Source: Candidatus Hydrogenedentota bacterium
GTDB lineage: Bacteria; Hydrogenedentota; Hydrogenedentia; Hydrogenedentales; CAIZGN01
Assembly (NCBI GenBank): GCA_903932505.1
Contig: CAIZGN010000582.1
Location: 1 to 36,272, forward strand
Direction: 5' to 3'
Length of the DNA: 36,272 bases
Shown: positions 15,330 through 22,316 of the stretch, piece by piece
Layout: each line of letters starts with the position of its first letter
Numbering within the stretch: position 1 is the stretch's first letter
Notes under the pieces: generated by a model
Seen by the model: the letters and a program-made list of their open reading frames with translations, nothing else
The model's database searches: none
Told to the model about the DNA's origin: nothing
Made by a program: the position numbers and the translations under genes

Positions 15330-16157
15330 TTAGCCCACCAGGGGTTTAAGGTGATCAATACTGCGTTTTGCCTGATCGACGGTGCCGCATTCCACAGAAA
15401 ACACGACATCCTGCGGCATATCCCGGCACAGGTCGATAACTTTGCCCCAGTCAATCACACCATCGCCACAGGCACAGCCCACGGGCGTGCCGGTGACTTT
15501 GCCGCGCTCGGCGTCCGATTGCTGCACCGAGATATCTTTGGCGTGCAAATGCACCAAGCGGTGTCGCACACGCACCAGCCACTCGAGCGGATCCTGTCCG
15601 GACAGATAGCTGTTGCCCGTGTCGAAATTGATGCCGATCGCCGGGGAATTCACCAACGCGTGAATCCGGTCGAGTCCGTCCGGCGTCTTGCTGTATTGCT
15701 GGTGCGGCTCAATGCCGATTTTGATATTGCGTGGTTCGGCGAACTTGGCCGCTTCCATGAGCACATAGCGCATGAGAACGTGATCTTCCACCACGGTCGT
15801 CCAAGCGGGCTTGGGACCTTCGTCCGTGTTGATGACGGGCGCGCCAATCTCGGCAGCGAAACGCACAGCTTGCTTGAGGTACTCCACGCTGATTTCGGGC
15901 TTGCACAGGGGGCAGTGCGCGGAAAGTCCGGAACATTTCACGCCCGCCTTGTCGCAGGCCCGTTTAATTCGAAGCGGATCATCGAGCATCGAAACGCTGT
16001 GAAAATATCCTGCTTCGCTCAGCAGTTCCCGGCCCCAATGCACCATGGGCTCCACGTATTCGTATCCCAACTCAGCGGCCTTTTCAATGCCCCACTCAAA
16101 GGGCTTGTCCTCGTGCCGAACAAATTCGAGGTTGATACCGATGCCAATCTTACCCAT
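15330..16157 (-). CDS. Sugar phosphate isomerase/epimerase (xylose isomerase-like TIM barrel)
   Basis: The 275-residue cytosolic protein has the AP-endonuclease-2/xylose isomerase-like barrel. Metal ligands expected for the family are visible: Glu150 in GIEPH, Asp179 in NFDTGN, His205 in HLHAKD and Glu256 in SVECG. There is no signal peptide, in contrast to its two operon partners. GGAGG lies 9 nt before the ATG. It is the first gene of the operon, and probably isomerises, epimerises or dehydrates a (keto-)sugar formed by the oxidoreductase. Cysteine-rich stretches around SAHCPLC (79-85) and GCACGDG (227-233) are worth noting. Exact reaction unknown. Confidence 0.9.
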   Translation of the reverse strand: MGKIGIGINLEFVRHEDKPFEWGIEKAAELGYEYVEPMVHWGRELLSEAGYFHSVSMLDDPLRIKRACDKAGVKCSGLSAHCPLCKPEISVEYLKQAVRFAAEIGAPVINTDEGPKPAWTTVVEDHVLMRYVLMEAAKFAEPRNIKIGIEPHQQYSKTPDGLDRIHALVNSPAIGINFDTGNSYLSGQDPLEWLVRVRHRLVHLHAKDISVQQSDAERGKVTGTPVGCACGDGVIDWGKVIDLCRDMPQDVVFSVECGTVDQAKRSIDHLKPLVG

Positions 16158-16217
16158 TGCTCTTTTCCTCCGCTATGATCCTTGATTCTCGTCCGCGCCG
16201 CATGGCACGTTCCATAC

Positions 16218-16246
16218 ATGGTAACCGAAACTGATTGAATTGTCAC
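16218..16246 (-). promoter_or_regulatory. Probable promoter of the isomerase-DUF6807-oxidoreductase operon
   Basis: On the minus strand GTGACA (16246-16241) is followed by 17 nt and TACCAT (16223-16218). It matches five and four consensus bases. The start near 16211 leaves a leader of about 53 nt before the ATG at 16157. Confidence 0.45.
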
Positions 16247-16283
16247 GCGCGGTGGAAACGTTGCGGGGTGCAGTGTTGGACAC

Positions 16284-16313
16284 AAGATTTCTCGCTGCGC
16301 TCGCAATGACAGG
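16284..16313. repeat. Third copy of the GAGAAATCTT-type repeat
   Basis: The unit reads AAGATTTCTCGCTGCG, then CTCGCAATGACAGG. Its core ATTTCTCGCTGCGCTCG is identical to the start of the window (1-17), about 16 kb away. It lies in the intergenic region upstream of the isomerase operon. Close by, 16332-16359 can form an imperfect hairpin (GCGGTG with CACCGC) about 20 nt after the stop of mrfB, a weak terminator candidate without a T-run. Confidence 0.7.
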
Positions 16314-16378
16314 GGGGCTTGGGGTTGTGATGCGGTGATACGGATGGTTATAACACCGCCCGTCCTATCATTCTCCGG

Positions 16379-17764
16379 CTAATCGTCTGCACATTCGCCG
16401 GTTCCCGCCCGGCGCAGTTTCTTTTGGATACGCTCCAATCGTCGATGCAGGGCTTCCACCAGCAAATTGGCTTCTCTGGTATTACCGGCCTGACTGATGG
16501 CTTCGGCGCAGATTCGCTCGGCCTCGAAGAGGTTCCGCGTTCGGTGTTCATGGAGTTTCGCAAGTTCGAGACGCGCGCTGAGATCGCTGGGGAATTCCTG
16601 GACTTGCAATTCCAAGGTTTCCTGCATCGCGGGGAATTCTTGCAGGCGCTTGTGGGCCAGCCCCAGCATTTCGAGGCATTCCCGACGTAGCGGGCCGCCA
16701 CTTCCGCTTTCCAGGTAGGTGCGGGCATGGCGCACGACCTCGACATAGTTCTTCTGGTTGAAATGCACGCGTACCAAGGAAAGCTGGTCTTCGGTGTGCT
16801 CAAATCCGCTCCCCGTGGATTCAAGGCACTGCGACAGCCATGCGGTCAGGGCGACAAGCGACAGGATATCCATGCGATGGTGGTAGAAGACGCTTTCAAG
16901 CGGACGCGCATCCCGGGAGTTCAGGTAGTCGAGCCACAGTTGCGGGATGAGATAACCGGGGACATCGCCATGCCGCCGGATGCCCAGCACCTCTCGCTCG
17001 ATATTGCCCAGACTGCAGTCCGATAGGCGACGCTTCCAGAATCGTCGCGCCGCATGGACCAAGTCGTAATGAGGTCGTGCTTCCAAGCGGAAGGGCAGAC
17101 GATTCTGAATGAAGCGGGTGCGCAATAGCGGCAGGTCAAAACACTTGCTGTTGTAGCCCACCACGGTACCACATTCCCGGAAACGCTCGTCCAGAAAGGC
17201 AAGCATGGGACCCTCGTCGTCATAATCGCGCATGAAGCACTGGTCGAGGCGAAAACAATCGCCCGCGAAGTACCCCACTCCGACCAGAAAGGCGACCGTC
17301 CCGGTGCCTCCGGCGAGGCCGGTCGTTTCAGTATCCATGAACAGGGCGGTGCGCGGGTCGAAGTCCAGGAGATCCGGGTCGGCGGCACTGAGCGCGACGT
17401 GCTTGGACGAAGCCTGCAATGCTTCGCCCAACTCCAGGTTACCTTGGCGGTGTTCCAGCGGGAAATCCCGGCGCACCAGAAAAAAACGGCACTCCTCCCC
17501 GCCGAGCAACTCGCCGGGGATAATCTTGTCGACCTCAAATTCACCCGCCTCGCGACGCGCCTGCACTTCTTCGTGCTGCGCCACCCATTGCGAACCCGTG
17601 CGCAGATTGAGTCGGGCGGTGAGGTCCCGGAGCATCTCCCGCGAGTCAGTTACGGGTCCAGATGCCACAGGCGGCTTTGCGATCTTTCCCTGCGCCACTT
17701 CGGCACCTGTTTTGAGTCCGAGCTTTTCGGTGAGGGCCTTGAGTTTGTCTTTCATGTCCGACAT
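16379..17764 (-). CDS. mrfB: MrfB/YprB-type DEDD exonuclease with TPR-like tail
   Basis: The 461-residue protein has a central RNase H-like DEDD exonuclease domain (about 139-312). Asp144 and Glu146 in MDTETTG, Asp210 in YNSKCFDLP and Asp299 in YHHRMDILSL are the four acidic metal ligands. The C-terminal third (about 325-445) is made of helical, TPR-like repeats. In Bacillus subtilis MrfB works with the helicase MrfA in a UvrABC-independent pathway for mitomycin C lesions. Here mrfA lies directly upstream and its stop is 8 nt from this ATG, so the pairing is conserved. I start at the ATG at 17764 (MSDMKDKLKAL); an alternative ATG lies three codons on. The frame is open further upstream only inside mrfA. 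Confidence 0.87.
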   Translation of the reverse strand: MSDMKDKLKALTEKLGLKTGAEVAQGKIAKPPVASGPVTDSREMLRDLTARLNLRTGSQWVAQHEEVQARREAGEFEVDKIIPGELLGGEECRFFLVRRDFPLEHRQGNLELGEALQASSKHVALSAADPDLLDFDPRTALFMDTETTGLAGGTGTVAFLVGVGYFAGDCFRLDQCFMRDYDDEGPMLAFLDERFRECGTVVGYNSKCFDLPLLRTRFIQNRLPFRLEARPHYDLVHAARRFWKRRLSDCSLGNIEREVLGIRRHGDVPGYLIPQLWLDYLNSRDARPLESVFYHHRMDILSLVALTAWLSQCLESTGSGFEHTEDQLSLVRVHFNQKNYVEVVRHARTYLESGSGGPLRRECLEMLGLAHKRLQEFPAMQETLELQVQEFPSDLSARLELAKLHEHRTRNLFEAERICAEAISQAGNTREANLLVEALHRRLERIQKKLRRAGTGECADD

Positions 17765-17772
17765 CGGCCGAC

Positions 17773-20052
17773 TCAGCTCCCTTGCATCCGCGCCAATGCC
17801 GCCAGCTTCAACGCGCCCGGTTTGCCGTGTGTGCCGGTTTCGAGGGCCGTGCCCACACAACTCGGACAACCCTCCTTGCAACAGCAATCCGAGAGCAGGG
17901 AAATGACTGCCTCTATCAAACGGTCATGGTGCGTGAAAAGTTTCGCACTGAATCCCACGCCTCCCGGGTAGGTTTCATAGAGGAATACGGTGGGTTTTGC
18001 AGTGGCGGGGGCACGGAGCATGGCTTGGGCGCGGATGTCGGAGAGGTCACACAAGACCTGCACCGGCGCGACCTGGCGCAAGGCGTTCGCCAGCGAATGA
18101 AGGGCCTCGCCCAGTTCTTCCTGCTTGAGCGCGAATCGGTCGCCGGTATCCTCGGGGAACTCGATCCAGTAACTCGAGGTGTGCATGGTCTGCTCGGGCA
18201 AGTGAATCTCGCCCCAGCCCACGTTCTCGTGCGTTCCGAATTTTATTTTCTTGTAGATGGTGGGCAGCCAGGTGACGCTAAGTTCCCCGGTGCATCGCAC
18301 CGCACCGCCGACGGACGATTCATCGAAACGATCCAAGACCTTGAGATCGACCTTCATCTCCGCGTCCGTGTAATAGTCCGTCTCCACCGGCCGGGCATAG
18401 GCCTTGCGGTCATCCAAGTCGAGTCGCTCGATGGTGTATTGGGCGGTCTCGTGCATGTAGATGGCGTTCTGATATACCTCAACCGGCGCAGCGAAAAAGT
18501 CTACTTCGCCGATGACCTGCCCATTGTTGGACACATCCAAGATAACGACATTGCCCGGCGCGGCGGTGCGCAGGCTGATGTCGCCCGCCGGATAGGTGTC
18601 CGCGCTCCAATGCCATTTTCCTCCGGCCTTGCGCACAATGCGATGTTCGGCGAGGTAGGTCAGGATCTCCTCGGTGGACGCTGCGTCCAAGCCGAAGGCC
18701 TCACCCTCCACAAACGGCAGCTCAAAGGCCGCGCACTTGATGTGGCTGGAAAGAATAATGAGGTTGTTCGTGTCCACTGTGGCGTGTTCAGGTGATTGCC
18801 CGAAGAAGTATTCGGGATGCGCGATGATGTACTGATCGAGCGGGGCGCTGGTGGCCACCAGCACCGCGAGGGCCACGTTGTTGCGGCGACCTGCGCGACC
18901 CGCCTGCTGCCAGGTGCTTGCGACGCTACCCGCGTAGCCAGTCATCACGCAGACGTCCAGCGCGCCGATATCAATGCCCAGTTCGAGCGCGTTCGTGCTG
19001 ACCACGGTCATAACCTCGCCCGCCCGCAGTCCCTGCTCGATGGCCCGGCGTTCGGTGGGCAGGTAGCCGCCGCGATAGCCGCGCACCAAACGGTGATCCT
19101 TGCCCATTCGGCGCACCGCGTCCTTGAGGTAGGTCGTGAGAATCTCGACGCGGAGTCGGCTCCGCGCAAAAACGATGCTTTGGATGTTCTTCGACAGGAG
19201 TTGGGTGGCGAGACGGCTTGCCTCTTTCACTGATGAACGCCGTATCCCCAATTCGGCGTTTACCACAGGCGGATTGTAGAACAGAAAGTGTTTTTCTCCC
19301 GAGGGTGCGCCGTTGTTGTCGATGAACACGACCGGTTCGCCGATGACGCGCTCGGCGAGTTCCTGTGGATTCGCGATGGTCGCGCTGCAACAGATGAACT
19401 GCGGGTGTGAGCCGTAGAAGGCGCAAATGCGGCGCAAGCGCCGCAACACATTGGCGAGATGGCTGCCGAAAACGCCCCGATAGTGATGAATTTCGTCGAT
19501 CACCACAAACTCGAGGTTCTCAAAGAGGCGTATCCATATGGTGTGGTGCGGCAGTATGCCCGAATGCAGCATGTCGGGATTAGTGACCACCACATGCCCC
19601 GCGCTGCGCACGGCCTTGCGCGCTGTGGCCGGGGTATCGCCATCAAAGGTGTACGCCCCGATCTTCACCTCCATCGTGTCGATGGTGTCCTTGATCTCGT
19701 GTAGTTGATCCTGTGACAGAGCCTTGGTCGGAAACAAATACAGCGCGCGGGCCTTGGGGTTGGTCAGGAGGCGGTTCAAGACCGGCACATTGTAGCAGAG
19801 GGTTTTCCCCGAGGCGGTTGGCGTGACCACGCAGACATTTTTTCCGGCCAGTACCGCTTCCACCGCCTCGCTCTGGTGCGTATAGAGCTGCTCGATACCG
19901 CGCCGTTGCAGGGCGGCCACCAGCGTGGGATGAAGGGCCTCGGGAAATGGCGCGCTGCGCGCGTCGCGTGCGGGCAAGGTGCGCCATGCGGTCAGGTTTC
20001 GAACAAAATCCTGATCCTGTCGCAACTTATCAACGACCTGCGCTACATTCAT
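17773..20052 (-). CDS. mrfA: MrfA/YprA-type DEAD/DEAH helicase
   Basis: The 759-residue superfamily-2 helicase is full length. Helicase motifs run in order: Q-like region YTHQSEAV (57-64), Walker A TPTASGKT (77-84), PTKAL (108-112), DEIH box (186-189), SAT (in CCSATIA), then STNALELGIDIG and QQAGRAGRR in the second RecA domain. The C-terminal domain (DUF1998 type) ends in a four-cysteine cluster CCCKEGCPSC that is characteristic of MrfA. MrfA is a 3'-to-5' DNA helicase for mitomycin C repair in B. subtilis. GGGAG lies 9 nt before the ATG. The gene forms an operon with mrfB and has a plausible promoter overlapping a small palindrome. Confidence 0.93.
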   Translation of the reverse strand: MNVAQVVDKLRQDQDFVRNLTAWRTLPARDARSAPFPEALHPTLVAALQRRGIEQLYTHQSEAVEAVLAGKNVCVVTPTASGKTLCYNVPVLNRLLTNPKARALYLFPTKALSQDQLHEIKDTIDTMEVKIGAYTFDGDTPATARKAVRSAGHVVVTNPDMLHSGILPHHTIWIRLFENLEFVVIDEIHHYRGVFGSHLANVLRRLRRICAFYGSHPQFICCSATIANPQELAERVIGEPVVFIDNNGAPSGEKHFLFYNPPVVNAELGIRRSSVKEASRLATQLLSKNIQSIVFARSRLRVEILTTYLKDAVRRMGKDHRLVRGYRGGYLPTERRAIEQGLRAGEVMTVVSTNALELGIDIGALDVCVMTGYAGSVASTWQQAGRAGRRNNVALAVLVATSAPLDQYIIAHPEYFFGQSPEHATVDTNNLIILSSHIKCAAFELPFVEGEAFGLDAASTEEILTYLAEHRIVRKAGGKWHWSADTYPAGDISLRTAAPGNVVILDVSNNGQVIGEVDFFAAPVEVYQNAIYMHETAQYTIERLDLDDRKAYARPVETDYYTDAEMKVDLKVLDRFDESSVGGAVRCTGELSVTWLPTIYKKIKFGTHENVGWGEIHLPEQTMHTSSYWIEFPEDTGDRFALKQEELGEALHSLANALRQVAPVQVLCDLSDIRAQAMLRAPATAKPTVFLYETYPGGVGFSAKLFTHHDRLIEAVISLLSDCCCKEGCPSCVGTALETGTHGKPGALKLAALARMQGS

Positions 20053-20074
20053 TCTGGCGTTCTCCCGCTCTTAC

Positions 20075-20112
20075 GATATACTGAATATATCATCAGGGGT
20101 TAGCGGATGCAA
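20075..20112 (-). promoter_or_regulatory. Promoter of mrfAB with overlapping palindrome
   Basis: On the minus strand TTGCAT (20112-20107) is followed by 17 nt and TATATT (20089-20084). A perfect inverted repeat GATATA-CTGAA-TATATC (20075-20091 on the plus strand) covers the -10 and the predicted start, so it could be an operator. It is too short and AT-rich to be called a LexA or other known damage-response box. Confidence 0.5.
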
Positions 20113-20183
20113 GAAATGGAAACTTAGTTTGGATCTTGAAAGAAATTTTTCCATGGACGAGCAGAAGCCTCGACAAGACGATT

Positions 20184-20447
20184 CTACTCCATGACGAAAT
20201 ATCGAACCCGGTGGCGGGATTCCTCGACTGTGACGACGGCACCTGCATCCTGCGGTTTGGCCGAAACGGCTAGCACATGGTTCAGACGGTCAATGACATG
20301 AGCGGCCCGGGTATTGTGAAGCCGAAAGACAACGACACTGGTGCGTTTATCTCGGCATCGGGCGGCGATCTCGCCAAAGTCCAAGTCAAAGGTTAGAATA
20401 ATCCTGCTCTCACGTACGGCTTTGGAGAAAACCTCGTCGTCTGGCAC
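20184..20447 (-). pseudogene. DUF5615 (PIN-like) toxin, N-terminus deleted
   Basis: The remaining 87 codons match the C-terminal two thirds of DUF5615 PIN-like toxins: PDDEVFSKAVRESRIILTFD, then DFGEIAARC with acidic nuclease residues, VVFRLHNTRAAHVIDRLNHVL and the closing AGAVVTVEESRHRVRYF. Family members normally begin with about 40 more residues including MKxLxDENLP and GHDVxxV, which supply part of the active site. Those are missing here; the frame is instead joined to the start of the DUF433 antitoxin, out of phase. The GTG at 20447 is only the first in-frame start-like codon. The fragment is probably non-functional. Confidence 0.8.
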
Positions 20448-20550
20448 CGTGCGCTATCTGGCCCACGATGACGGATACGGGAATTCGCATACCCCGGATA
20501 CAAGCCCTGCCCCCCATAATTTCCGGAGAGAATGTAATACGGTCGAACAT
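20410..20550 (-). pseudogene. DUF433 antitoxin, C-terminus deleted and frame-shifted
   Basis: A 46-codon frame opens with ATG at 20550, preceded by GGAGG at 8 nt. It reads MFDRITFSPEIMGGRACIRG then MRIPVSVIVGQIAHG, the unmistakable N-terminal half of DUF433 antitoxins. After residue 36 it runs into the toxin sequence in another frame and stops at 20410. The expected middle (a helix-turn-helix-like EEILxxYPxLxxxDI segment) is absent. This and the toxin fragment overlap at 20410-20447, with the junction at 20443-20448. The frame is too short for default gene calling. Confidence 0.85.
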
Positions 20551-20578
20551 GGCACGAACCTCCGCTTCTACCCTCCTC

Positions 20579-20587
20579 ATTATATCA
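20579..20587 (-). promoter_or_regulatory. Extended -10 promoter of the toxin-antitoxin remnant
   Basis: On the minus strand TGA-TATAAT (20587-20579) is an exact extended -10 element. No good -35 is present. The start would be near 20572, 22 nt before the DUF433 ATG. The signals needed for expression are intact although the genes are broken. Confidence 0.55.
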
Positions 20588-20623
20588 GAAAGGCGGACTG
20601 GCGAAAAGGCGCTTTTCTGAATC

Positions 20624-22189
20624 TCAGGTGCCCGGTTTCAACTGAATTCTGAATGGTTTTCCCGGGGCTACTGTGGCAGGCAACCCGGCACGCAGTTCCT
20701 CACTGCTGATGGAAGCATCCCCCTTGTCATACTGCATCCGGGCGGGAACCGTGAACCATTCCTGAAATTGGTTGAGCCGCGCATAGTCGGAGGGGATGTT
20801 GAGGTTTTCGGTGTGGCGGGGGCGGTCAAAGCGCAAACGTCCCTCCCATGGCCAATCGGACTGCACCTCGAAATAGGTGAACCCATCCCCGGCTTTCACC
20901 GCGCCCACCCGGAGATCAGCGCGCCACGGTTCCACATATGCGCCCTGACTCTTCCACTGGGCGTACATGATTGCGGTTCGGGCAAAATTTCCGTCACCAT
21001 GCCAGCCTTCGATGATGCCGGTGTCGCGCGGTTTTGCCAGTAAAATCTGGGCCACATGGTCGGCCCACTCCATAGCTTCTGGAACCGGCAGGCGGTTGAG
21101 CATGTTGATGCCGCCTTCCAGCGCATCGGCGTAGCCGTCTGAAGAACCGCCTTCGTAGACGTAATCCTTGTTATTCAGCAGGTGGGACAGCACAAATTCG
21201 CAAGCTTCGCGATAACGGGGTTCTTGATCCAACTCGGCCACCACCAGAAAGGCGTTGTAGTTGTATCCGAAATTATCGGTGCGCTCTTCCGAAAACACTT
21301 TGCCGGTGACGGGATTCACCGAGCTGTAGAGAAGGCCGTTTTCGTCGCGGCCGACCTCCAGGATACGGTCGAGCAGCCGGTGCATAGCCGGTTTCCATTG
21401 TTCATGCTTCGCGGGGTCTTTTTTCGCGGCCACATAGTAAATCTCAGACAAGCCGTTGATGACCTCGCAGCCGTGATCCTCAAACTGCAGCTTTTCTGCC
21501 TGCTCAGGCGGATGGTGCAGCAGGAAATAGTCACCAATCAGCGTGGCCCGGGTGCGGTAGGTTTCTTCGCCGGTCATCCAATACATGCGTGACATGGCTT
21601 GCATGAGATTCCCCGCTACTTCATGGGAGGTGGCCGGGATTTTGCCCACCTCGGTATCCACCGCGCCATAGACCCACAGGTCTTCCAGCAAACCGCGCAT
21701 CCGGTCGGACCACACACTCGGGCCAAGCCATTCGGTGAGGGGCAGAAGCCCATCCTTTGCATATTCACTCGCGCCAAAGATAAGGTGATCCATGGCGGGT
21801 TCGGGGCTGCGGAAAGCCTGGGTGGTGAAGAGCCAGTCGTCCGGGAGCCGCCCCACCCGGTTGCATAGCCGCTGCTCGGTCTCGAGAATCTGTTTGATGC
21901 GACCGTTGAAAAGGGTGCGATCCGTGAAGAAGGTGGTCAGCACCATGAACGGATAGTTGTCCGCTGCAGAATCCTGGGCATTCCAGTAGGGCGAGTCTTT
22001 GAGGTTGCGCGGGATCAGCCCCGTCGCGGGGTCGGCGCATTGCAGCCAGGCCTGCGCGAATTTCCAGCTCTTGAGGAGTGCGAGCCGGGATAATTCGCCG
22101 TTTTTCGCGGTAGTGTCCCACGGGGACTGCGCGCTGACATTTATGCACGCCAGAATGAGTAAAACTGCCAGGGCCAAACGTTTCAACAT
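20624..22189 (-). CDS. Secreted protein of unknown function, alpha-helical toroid-like
   Basis: The 521-residue protein begins with a signal peptide MLKRLALAVLLILACINVSA; the Cys at residue 15 could be a lipidation site, but the preceding residues fit the lipobox poorly. The mature part is mostly alpha-helical with spaced aromatic and acidic motifs (WLQCADPATGLIPRN, NYPFMVLTTFF, GNLMQAMSRMYWMTGE, FGYNYNAFLVVAEL, EGWHGDGNFARTA), the layout of (alpha/alpha)6 barrel glycosidase-like or glycan-processing proteins. A beta-rich tail follows from about residue 440. I do not recognise a specific family. It begins 127 nt after the end of the large redox operon, beyond a repeat-rich spacer, and may be transcribed separately. 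Confidence 0.8.
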   Translation of the reverse strand: MLKRLALAVLLILACINVSAQSPWDTTAKNGELSRLALLKSWKFAQAWLQCADPATGLIPRNLKDSPYWNAQDSAADNYPFMVLTTFFTDRTLFNGRIKQILETEQRLCNRVGRLPDDWLFTTQAFRSPEPAMDHLIFGASEYAKDGLLPLTEWLGPSVWSDRMRGLLEDLWVYGAVDTEVGKIPATSHEVAGNLMQAMSRMYWMTGEETYRTRATLIGDYFLLHHPPEQAEKLQFEDHGCEVINGLSEIYYVAAKKDPAKHEQWKPAMHRLLDRILEVGRDENGLLYSSVNPVTGKVFSEERTDNFGYNYNAFLVVAELDQEPRYREACEFVLSHLLNNKDYVYEGGSSDGYADALEGGINMLNRLPVPEAMEWADHVAQILLAKPRDTGIIEGWHGDGNFARTAIMYAQWKSQGAYVEPWRADLRVGAVKAGDGFTYFEVQSDWPWEGRLRFDRPRHTENLNIPSDYARLNQFQEWFTVPARMQYDKGDASISSEELRAGLPATVAPGKPFRIQLKPGT

Positions 22190-22254
22190 GCTTGCCTGCC
22201 TCTCTGCCTTCGTTGTGCAGTTACTTGTCTATGGGTGGACGCGCGACATCCCCC

Positions 22255-22311
22255 GGCGCTCCGCGCCACCCCCTTCGAAGGGGGATTTTTTCGGGCGCTC
22301 CGCGCCACCCC
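22255..22311. repeat. Direct repeat flanking a perfect palindrome
   Basis: An 18-nt unit, GGCGCTCCGCGCCACCCC, occurs at 22255-22272 and 22294-22311 without change, and each copy can form a GGCGC/GCGCC hairpin. Between and partly overlapping them lies the palindrome CCCCCTTCGAAGGGGG (22269-22284) followed on the plus strand by ATTTTTT. This fills the 127-nt spacer between the redox operon and the secreted-protein gene. The unit resembles mobile-looking intergenic repeats of other genomes. Confidence 0.75.
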
Positions 22312-22316
22312 ATTCA

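Noticed and set aside
22269-22291. Plus-strand intrinsic terminator
   Set aside because: The palindrome plus T6 would fit, but no plus-strand gene lies upstream within many kilobases and the stem belongs to a repeated unit; kept as repeat.
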